Source: Zingiber officinale (taxonomy: Eukaryota; Streptophyta; Magnoliopsida; Zingiberales; Zingiberaceae). From it: 64,000 bases of DNA. Both the position numbers and the translations under genes were made by a program. This document shows positions 24,240 through 33,379 of the stretch, piece by piece (position 1 is the first letter of the stretch; each line of letters starts with the position of its first letter). Location: positions 134,381,004-134,445,003 of the forward strand of contig NC_055989.1 of NCBI RefSeq assembly GCF_018446385.1, in the 5' to 3' direction. The notes below the pieces were generated by a model, which saw only the letters and a program-made list of their open reading frames with translations, searched no databases and was not told the DNA's origin.

Positions 24240-27200
24240 GTACGATTTTTATTTATGCATTTAGTGCTGATATTTTGATTGATACTGGTAGTTCGCACTC
24301 TTTTATATCCCGTACCTTTATGCCGGAGATTGGTAGATTACCCATTGTTAGACCGTAGTGACTGACCTACCGTCCGGTGATACTTTAGACGTCACCCAGG
24401 AGATCAGAGGTTGCCCGTTAGACTTTGGCAATATGATACTTACGGTAGATCTTCTAGTATTGGAGATGGTCGAGTTTGATATCATACTTGGCATGGATTG
24501 CTGTCAGTATATCATGCTACCGTTGATTGCCGACGAGGGTGGTCACCTTCCGGCCTCCGAACCAACCCTCGTGGAGTTTCACCGGCATCGAGACGACGCA
24601 TCTCGATTATTTCGCGATTCAGCAGGTGGCCTCACTACTGCCATGGTTTCGTTATCTTTGATTAGTATGCACGATAGCAGCAGCAGCCTCCGACATTTCG
24701 TAGTCCGAGAGTATCCGATGTATTTCCACGAGGAGCTTCTGGTTTGCCTCCTAGAAGGCCATGGAGTTCACTATAGCCGATTCCGGAACCGACCGACATC
24801 GAAAGCTCCGTATCGTATGGCACCAAAAGAGTTGAACGAGTGAAGGTTACACCAGGAGCTTTTAGACAGAGGATTCATTCGCCCTAGTGTTTCACCATGG
24901 GGTTCTCCGCCTATTTATCAAGAAAAGGATGGTACTATGAGGTTGTGTATTGACTAGGCGGTGAATGCAATGACCATCGAAATAAATATCCATTACCACG
25001 GATTGAGGATTTGTTTGATCAGCTCAGGTACATCGGTGTATTCTAAGATTGATTTGCGATCCGGATATCATCGCTGAGAGTCGAGATTCCGATATCCGAA
25101 GATGCCTTTCCGCATTATACGGTCATTATGAGTTTTGGTAATGTCATTTGGCTTACCAATGCTCCAGCGGTGTTTATGGACTTGGTGAACCGCATCTTTC
25201 TGGAGTATCTGGATCAGTTTGTTATCGTTTTCATTGATGACATATTGGTCTACTCGATTTCGAGGAGGAGCATGCGCTTCGTATAGTCTTGGAGATTCTT
25301 CGACGACATCACTGACGCCAAGTTCGCAAGTGTACATTCCGTTATCCTCGTTGGTTTTCTGACACGTGGTTTCTAGCAGAGGTATTTCAGTTGATCCTCG
25401 GAAGATCGAGGCGGAACAGCCGAAGCCAGTGCAGGAGATCCGCAGTTTTCTGGGACTAGCAGGATATTACCGACGCTTTGTCGAGGGTTTCTCGTATTGC
25501 TATGCCACCGACACGCCTTACCGGAAAAGGCGTGAAGTTTACATGGTCCGAGGATTGCGAGACCAGCTTTCAGGAGTCAAGCGGAGATTAGTGTCGGCTC
25601 CAGCTTTGGTTTTACCATCCGAGAGGATGGATTTGTACTTTACACCGACGCTCTTCATGGTTTGGGCGCTGTTCTGATGCAGACGCAGAGTAGTCTCTTA
25701 TGCTTCTCGTCACTGAAGGAGCATGAGAAGAATTACCGACTACCTGGAGTTAGCCGCCATCATCTTTGCTCGAAGCTGGCGTCATCATTTATACGGTATC
25801 ACATTTGAGATTCTCACCGATCATAAGAGTCTCAAATACATTTTCACTAAGGAGCTTAATCTCGACAGAGGAGATGGATGGAGTTCTCAAGGACTACGAT
25901 TGTACCATTAGCTATCACCCGGGAAAGCTAATGTGGTTGCAGATGCACTCAACAGGAAGTCAGAGGGACTTTGGCTTACCACCGGACTTCATCACGGACT
26001 TGATTCGAGTTTCTGAGTTAGATCTTGAGGAACAGGAACAAGGTATTCTTGTTACCATGGTTGCTCATCGTCGATCGTGACGAGGATCCAGAGGCACAGC
26101 CGATGATCGGCATTTGCGTTTGTTAGCGATGATAGCTTCCGGCAGCAGATCGAGTTTACACGAGACGAGGAGGGTATCATATACTCCGAGGCGATTATGC
26201 GCACCTCGTCTCATCCGGTCTTACAGAGCTATTACAGAGGCACACTGTTTCGATTTGCGATCCATCCGGTGGACCCGTATGTATCGAGACTTGAGGCGCT
26301 CCTTGGTGGAACGGCATGAGGAAGGACATCGCGGATTTCGTAGCTAGATGTCTTGTCTCGCCGCCAGTGAAGGTTGAACACCGAGACCCGCAGGATTACT
26401 TCGGATTCCTATTCACGAGTGGAAGTGGGATCACATTACCATGGACTTTGTGGTAGGGTTGCCGAGGACACGACGAGCTATGACGCGATTTGGGTAATCG
26501 TTGATCGATTAACCAAATCCGCGCACTTAGCGATTCGAGGACAGATCCCCTGGATCGATTGGAAGATTTGTAGAGATCATCGGACTACATGGTGTTCCGT
26601 TGAGTATCATTTCGGATAGAGATCCACGGTTCACGTCTCGTTTCTGGCAGAGTCTGCCATTCACAAATTGCTTCAAGATAACATCCTCCATATATATGGG
26701 TTGAGCGGACCATTCGGACTTTAGAGGACCTGCTGAGGTCATGTGTTATGGATTTCGGAGGCAGTTGGGAGGACCATCTGCCGTTGGTAGAGTTTGCCTA
26801 TAACAACAGCTTCCATTCGGCTATCCAGATGGCACCGTTTGAGGCGTTGTATGGTAGACCTTGTCGGACACCCGTCCTTTGGGATGAGGTTGGAGAGGCT
26901 CAGTTGTTGGGACCTCATAGAGTTCAGCAGGATGCAGAGTTGGTCCGTACTATCAGACGGAGGATGTCAAAGGCGCAGGATCGTCAGAAGAGTTATGCTG
27001 ACCGGAGACGCAGACCACTAGAGTTCTCTGTTGGCGATCATGTATTTTTGCGAGTTTCACCCACGAAAGGGGTGAAGAGATTTGGCCTCAGAGGTAAGCT
27101 AGCTCCGCGGTACATTGGTCCTTTCGAGATCTTGGAGAGGATCGGAGCAGTAGCTTACCGACTGGCACTACCACCGTCCCTGTCAGGCGTTCACGATGTA

Positions 27201-27449
27201 TTTCACGTATCCATGCTGAGGAGATACATTCCTGACCCGACACATGTGCTGGCTGATATTCCCGTTCCAGTTCAGCCTGACATTACTTATGAGGAGATTC
27301 CGATACGGATTCTCGACCGGAAGGAGCGTCAGTTGCGGCACAAAACTATCCGGCTGGTTAAAGTCGGATGGCAGCATCATTCGGACGACGAGGCTACTTG
27401 GGAGCTCGAGGATACTATCCGAGCTCGATATCCCCATCTTTTCACTTGA
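24240..27449 (+). pseudogene. gypsy pol: protease, RT, RNase H, integrase
   Basis: Protease: ILIDTGSSHSF with the DTG at 24281-24289. RT: SKAPYRMAPKEL near 24800, [18 protein letters not shown] near 24860-24910, SKIDLRSGY near 25040, and the catalytic FIDD at 25230-25241. RNase [13 protein letters not shown] near 25810-25845 and SYHPGK near 25912. Integrase: WDHITMDFVVGLP near 26430-26460 and an ISDRDPRF segment near 26608-26630. The part before 26745 is broken by many single-base indels. From 26748 to 27449 one clean 233-codon frame covers the integrase C-terminus (DHLPLVEFAYNNS, EALYGRPCRTP, GKLAPRYIGPFEI, HDVFHVSMLR) and the chromodomain-like tail ending RYPHLF and a stop. Confidence 0.92.
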
Positions 27450-27550
27450 GGTATGTGATTCAGTTTACTGTTCAGCATTTATACTTGCTATATCTGTTGT
27501 TAGTACTTGCTGATGGTAGATAACGAAATTTGGGGACCAAATTTTTTATT

Positions 27551-27562
27551 AGAGGGGGAGAA
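27551..27562 (+). other. Polypurine tract
   Basis: AGAGGGGGAGAA directly before the 3' LTR; the usual plus-strand primer. Confidence 0.85.
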
Positions 27563-30162
27563 TGTAAAATACCGGAAGTAGGCGAATATTAATAAGGGAA
27601 TTTTCCAGAATTTTTGGAGATTTTTCGGGAATTTTTCGGAGCTCGTACGGACGAGTTGACGGGGTCCGGAAAAGCCTGTTTGGGCTACCCATTTAAGAGA
27701 GGAAAAGATTTATTTATTTATTTCTTTTTCCTTTTCTTATTTATTTCTCCCTCGCGCTCCCCTCCTTCTCCCCTCGCCGAACCCGACTCCTTGCCCTAAC
27801 CTCCTCGCGGCCGTTCCTCCTTTTCCCTCTCCTCTGGTCCGACGAGACACCGCCGTCCGCCCCTCTCGGCCGGAAGCTAGCCTCTGCCCTAGCCACCTCT
27901 CGCCGCCACCACAGTCTACCCTAGTGCCGGCGACTCGCTTCGTGCCCTAGCCAGCCCCGGCCGACCGGCGATTTCTTCTTCCTTTCTCTGGTCCGACGAG
28001 TTGCCGCCGGCCGCTTGACCTCAGCAGAACAGCACCCCGAATTCTTCTGCCCTGGGTTCTGCCGAGCCTCGTTTTTCCTCTACTTTCTGCCCAACGTCCA
28101 TTGCTGACGACAAGGTCCAGCAACCATATGCTGTGCTTCAGACTCCACTGGCGGGTCTTCTTTCTTCGCCACCAGTCGCCGGCAGAGAGGAAACAAGGGG
28201 GGTATAGAGTAGGTAAGGCATGTTAGGTATTTGGATTGTTGATTTGGGATCTTATGTTGGATTTGTTGGCTGATTACAGTGGTATTTGTCACTGATTTCT
28301 CACAGCAGCTTCTTCGGATCTCGGCATTAAGTTCTCCAAGATTTGAGCAGTGTTGAGGCATCGAAAAATTTAAGGTAAGGTTCTTGTTTAACGTTGTGGA
28401 TTTAGGTTTTTGCTGTAGAGAAGTTAATTGATGACCAGTTAAGGTTGATCAATAATTAGGGTTTTCCTAATTGAATTAGGTATATTGGTGATTATTATTT
28501 AGGGTTTTTGCCCTAAATAGTTTCAAGGATTTATTTAGCAATTCATTTAAATTTTAGCTAAATAAAAGTATATCTATTGGTATTACAGGACTTTGACGCG
28601 AGACGAGTATCTCGATGTCAGATTTGGACATTCCTATTGGAGGCGGGTACTTTTGACTTTTTGTCTTTGATATGCTTAGTAATGAAATTAACATGTTGCA
28701 TTAATTATGTCCTTTATTTCTTTCGGTTAATCACTACCCAAATCTTGGTACATGTTTGATTGATTGATTGGTTTGCATCTCATGTATAGTTTACCTGTTT
28801 ATACATGCTTATAGGGGGTAGTGATATACCATGCTTCACCATGTTCAGGACCTAGGTTTTTATACCTTCTGTGTACCTTTGATTCGATATGATTCGTTGA
28901 CCTAGGGTGCACTTTTCTATATATATGGATTAGGTCAGGATGTTTATATGGTTATTGTCATGCATCATTTGCATGATTGCATGCTGTGCGATAGTCCGCT
29001 CCATTATTGTTGAGCACATCGCCAGTTACATGGATCTGCACACACCACCACTCATGGGTTAGTGGTCGATTCAGGATGAGTGTGTTGCAGCAGGGACTCT
29101 GTTAGGCACCGTTGGTCCGCTCATGGGTAGTGTGACACAACGTGTTATCCGGCAGTAATTCCTCCCCGTCATCGTGTACCGGGAGTTGAGAGCATTGCGC
29201 TCCCCCATCTATGATTTGGGGTAGGAGGATAGGTGTACTCCGACAGCATCCCGTCCACTCGGTCACTCATCAGGAGTAGTGACGACAGAGTGCACGGTTG
29301 TCACAGCCCTACCCACTCGGCCTCACTTTTGTATGAGATGATCGACTGGCGTCAGGGGTGACCAGGACGCATCATTGGCATCATATGCATGATGCATTTA
29401 TTGCTTGTGTTTGTGCTTGCTGCATTTATATGCTGCATATTGTTTGGATACCTATGTTTGACATGCATACAGGATTCCTATACCACTCGGACTGTTTGTC
29501 CTTATACTCAGGTCCTGGTTAGTACAGATTCTCTCTTGTTTACTTCAGATGTATATTTTTATCTTTCTTTTATCAGGAGACTTTACTTTGCATATCAATT
29601 GTACCTGCTGAGTGTTGGACTCACCCCGCCTCCATTGTTGTTATTTTCAGGTTGATGCTGTCCGGAGGGAGTTCCAGTCGCTAGTCCTCACTGCACGTAG
29701 TGCTGGTCCCTGCAGACCTCGAGGATATGTTTGGTTTTCTTTGGTTTCTTTTCTGTTCTAGACTGTTTTGAACATGATATGTTTGGATTATTCTGCTTAT
29801 GGATATTGTATGGATTTTATTATTGCGATGGATTTGGATTTGGATTTTATTCTACTACATGCCTGCCTGGATGGCAGAAGAGGTGAGTTCGTCGGATTTG
29901 AGCTTTACGAGTGTAGTGGAGTAGGGTGGATTTCGAGTCAGAGTATTATTTTTACTGTTTAATTATCTTAACTGCGTGGTTGTGACAGCCAGAGGCTGAA
30001 TAGATTATATATAACTGCGTGGTGATGTTTTATTTTGTTGTTATTATTCCAGCCGCCTGTGGCTGAGGTATTTGTGAGATGTAGAAAAGTTTCAAATTGT
30101 CCACCGTACAGGGAAGATGCTGCCGAAATTTTCTCGGACAGGGACTCCTCTGGGGCGTGACA
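27563..30162 (+). repeat. 3' LTR of the gypsy element
   Basis: TGTAAAATACCGG...GGGCGTGACA, 2600 bp. It lacks a 12-base piece (GATAAAAACGGG type) found near 19620 in the 5' LTR, and has its own pyrimidine- and GC-rich block at about 27745-27945. From 29030 on it keeps CAG/CTG trinucleotides where the 5' LTR has CG. Small frames within it (27614, 28080, 28577, 29389 and others) are parallels of those in the 5' LTR and are not genes. Confidence 0.92.
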
Positions 30163-30379
30163 ACATTTCAAAAAAACATGTTATTCAACTCTTTATTTTA
30201 CTGTACATTTTCTAGACTTGCTAACAAATTTTGATCCCACGTCAAAAGGAAGACCATATTTTGAAGTGTGGATAATTTTTGTAGCTAAAATAGTAGTATG
30301 ACATTGTAAGGGGGCCCCTCTTTATAAGCTTGACTCAAACCACCAAAATCACAAGTACTACATCACCGCTACCAAGAAG
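30163..30379. other. TSD and 3' flank of the hAT element
   Basis: ACATT TSD at 30163-30167, then AT-rich sequence continuing the style of 19330-19520. A GGGGGCCCC block near 30310-30318 may mark the outer end of the hAT element, but no matching left terminus was confirmed. Confidence 0.35.
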
Positions 30380-31825
30380 AAAATCAAAGTTGAAGACAAA
30401 GCCACTCAAAACCTCCAATGCACTTTGGTAAAGGAAGAGCTCGACCGAGTCGGACCATTCATCAGCGTGAATGACTTATGGGACAAACTAGTCAAATTAC
30501 ACGAAGGAACTTTCGACACCATGGTTTACAAGTGTGACTTACTCTTAAATAAATTGCATAGTATTAAAATGCAACAAGGCGAGTCAGCAAGTTAGTTATA
30601 TGCCCGGATCCAAGACCTCCTTAACAGACTCAACTCGATCAGACAATAAGTTGAGAATTGAGACATAATCGAGTACACATTGAAAGCATTTCTGAGAAAC
30701 ACATTGTGGACATCTATGATAGATGCTTATAAAGTTTCTCGGGATCTTTCAAAAGTTAAGTTATACAAACCTTTTTTCAGAATTTGCATGACATGAGCAG
30801 TGTAATACAAATTTTTCCGAGAAAGGTATTGCATTAATTGCAGAAAAATCAAGAACAATGAGCCAAAGCTCAAGTCTTGACCTGAACCTGAATCTGAAGA
30901 TGAATCAAATTCAAAAGATGACAAGGATATCACCTTTGAACTAGTCAACCTAGTTAGGAAATACTCAAAAAGAAGAAAGGGTTCACCAAGTATGATATCA
31001 AGAAGATGATCCAATCAAAGACCAAGCAACCAGGTTCGAACTGAACCACAAAGGTCAAGTCAGAGATGATCTACTATGGGTACAATCAAAAAGGATATTT
31101 CAAGGCTAAATATCCAAACACAAAGGAGACAAAAAAGCAAAGAAGACAGAAGACCCTGAAAGCAATGTGGGGCAAGTCTTAGATAGAAGAATCAGACGAA
31201 GAAGAACAAACTCAAACGAGCTTCCTAGCCCTAATGGCAAGAAAACAAGTGGTCGGGTCTGAATCTAAAGTTGAGTCCAAATTCAAGTCCGAACCTGAGT
31301 TCGATGCAAGCCACAGATTCACATCTATTTCAGACGAACCAAACATCGAGATAAATTCTTCATTAATCAAAAAAATATATGATACGATTACATGCTGTTG
31401 GGATGCGTTGGTCGGCTAGAAAGGGGGTTGAATAACCTACCCAAATAAAAACAAACTACCCTTCACGGACTTTCAAAGAAACACTTGCATAAATTAAATA
31501 AAGAATTAGAAAAGTAGAGGCACCAGAATTTTGACTTGGTTACAACTGGAGAGGTTGTTAATCCAAGGAATGAACCACACTAGTATCTCCTTCAGGCGTA
31601 GAAGCCTCTTACAGCAATGATGTACAAAAATAGAAGCTTAACTAAAAGTGGAAGTGCACAAGTGTTGGTTTGCAAATTGCTTGAATGAATTGAAAAGTTT
31701 CTGGACCAAGACTGTATTTATAGCCTTGGTCGGGGCGCCTAGAGGGTTCCATGCACCTAGGAAGGGGATAAAACTTTATCCCTTTCGTATAGATCGTGTT
31801 TAACTGTGATCTGGATGAAATCTCG

Positions 31826-31860
31826 GTCCGGGCGCTCGGAAGGGTTCCGAGCGCCCGGAC
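31826..31860. repeat. Perfect GC-rich hairpin in LTR
   Basis: A 16-bp perfect inverted repeat (left arm 31826-31841, right arm 31845-31860) with a GGG loop; core GGGCGCTCGGAA / TTCCGAGCGCCC. The pair 31825/31861 extends it to 17 bp. It lies upstream, on the element's own strand, of the TATA box at about 31709-31720. Degenerate counterparts occur in the related LTRs near 33870, 37450, 44600 and 47075. Confidence 0.85.
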
Positions 31861-32181
31861 CAAGAAAGTCAACAATGTTGACTTTTTCGGTCCAGGCCCT
31901 TTGCTCTGGTTCAGCTCGCCTCGGTTCGGGTCTACCGCTCCGACTCCGCTTGCTTAGGTGATCTCGGTCATCCGGAATAGGGCTCACACGAACCCAACTT
32001 CCGACCTTCTCGAGCAACCTTCCGCTCCGGCTTCTCATCCCTCGGAAACGTCGCGTGCCTCCTTCTCATCCACCCGCGTACTCTTCCGCATCACCTCATC
32101 CCTCGGACGCACCGAATCCGTCGGCTCTCTCTCATATCATCCTTTTCGCTAGCTGCATCTTTTGTTCGACCCCCTGTGCTC

Positions 32182-33379
32182 CTAAGCACACTTAGCTAGA
32201 ATTACTTTTAAAATTTTAATTTCCTTTTCTAACTTACAGCAATCCTTAGTTAATAATTTAACAAACTTAAATAATTTGTCAAGAGGAAGACATCGTACCT
32301 GACTTACCTTGTCGATCTCGTTATCCGTGTCTCCCCCTGAACTGCTGCTATCTTCCGACGTAGCTCCCCCTTCATCGATGCTCTCGATACTCATTACGGA
32401 TGAGCTTGAATCATAGTCCTCGTCTTCATGACTTGCCATTAATGCAAGTCCGGAGAAGGCCTCGACTTCCGATTCGGACGACGTATCGTCCCACGTCGCT
32501 TTTAGTGTCTTTAATTTGTTCAGTTGGACAGGATATTTTCCTTGGTCCTTGTTTCTTAGCTTGGGGCAGTTGTCTTTGGCGTGCCCTTCTTCATTGCAGT
32601 GGTAGCATCAGATCGTCATTTTCTTTCTACCCTGCAGATGGTTAGTTTTCCTAGATTTACATAATTTTTTAAAATGTCTTACCATCATTACCAGTTCTTC
32701 ATCGTCGAGAGAGGATTCTGAGTCTTATTCGTCTCTCGATGCCTTTATGGTGATGTTGTGCTTCGGCTCCTTAGTACCTGCACATATTGATTCATGCACT
32801 TCAAATGTGGAAAATAATTCTTCTAAGGAAATAGTTTCTAAGTCCTTAGATATATAAAAAGCATCTATTAGGGATGCCCATTTAGTATTTCTAGGAAAAA
32901 AATTGAGTGCGTACCTTAGCGAATCTCTGTTACTTACCTTTTCTCCGAGATTCGAAAGTTTGGTGATGAGCTCTTTAATTCTCGAGTGTAGATGTGCAAT
33001 TGTCTCATCTTCTTCAAGTCGCAGGTTTGTGAGCATGTTGCGAAGTAAATCCCATCTTGCGAGTTTGGCTTCGGGCGTCCCTTCGTGTAGTTCAAGAAAC
33101 TTCTCCCAAAGTTCCTTTGCTGAATTATAGGTGTCGATCCGGTTTACTTCTTGTGGCGGAAGGACGCTAAGTAGATGGAACTCTGCTTTGCTGTTTGCCA
33201 CGTAGTCGACCCTGCTCTTTTTTTGTCCACTAGTATTCTTCCTTACCTTTGGGTGCTACAAAACTTAATTTCATAATTAAACGTAACTTAAAGTCTGTTT
33301 TGAAAAATACCTGCATTCGCTTTTTCCAGCTAGCGAATTCCCCTTCGAACTTCGGCGGGTATATGCTTGGTCCAACCAT
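32182..33379 (-). pseudogene. Gag of gag-only element 1
   Basis: The start is ATG at 33379 (MVGPSIYPPKFEGEFASWK), which matches the start of the gag in element 2 (MTGTNIYPPMFEGEFTFWK). Frame 33201-32725 carries the UBN2 Gag core: NSAKELWEKFLELHEG, ARWDLLRNMLTNLRL, IKELITKLSNLGE and KWASLIDAFYISKDLE. A CCHC zinc knuckle CYHCNEEGHAKDNC is at 32607-32566, in frame after two stops. The C-terminal part (32439-32182) is acidic and serine-rich with a coiled-coil tail (LDKLFKFVKLLTKDCCKLEK). A frame change between 33379 and 33201 and stops near 32725 and 32610 inactivate it. Confidence 0.82.

Larger units (their letters stand above)
19521..30162 (+). mobile_element. Complete-length Ty3/gypsy LTR retrotransposon
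   Basis: The element has two LTRs of about 2.6 kb, a tRNA-Met-type primer site, gag and pol remains in gypsy order (protease, RT, RNase H, integrase) and a purine tract. The perfect 5-bp TSD ACATT (19516-19520, 30163-30167) shows it inserted as one unit, into the 3' flank of the hAT element. The end of integrase carries a chromodomain-like KVGWQHHSDDEATWE block, pointing to a chromovirus, probably of the Tekay/Del group given the long LTRs. Near-identity of much of the LTRs suggests a recent insertion, yet other parts of the 5' LTR and the internal region are full of small indels. Confidence 0.93.
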
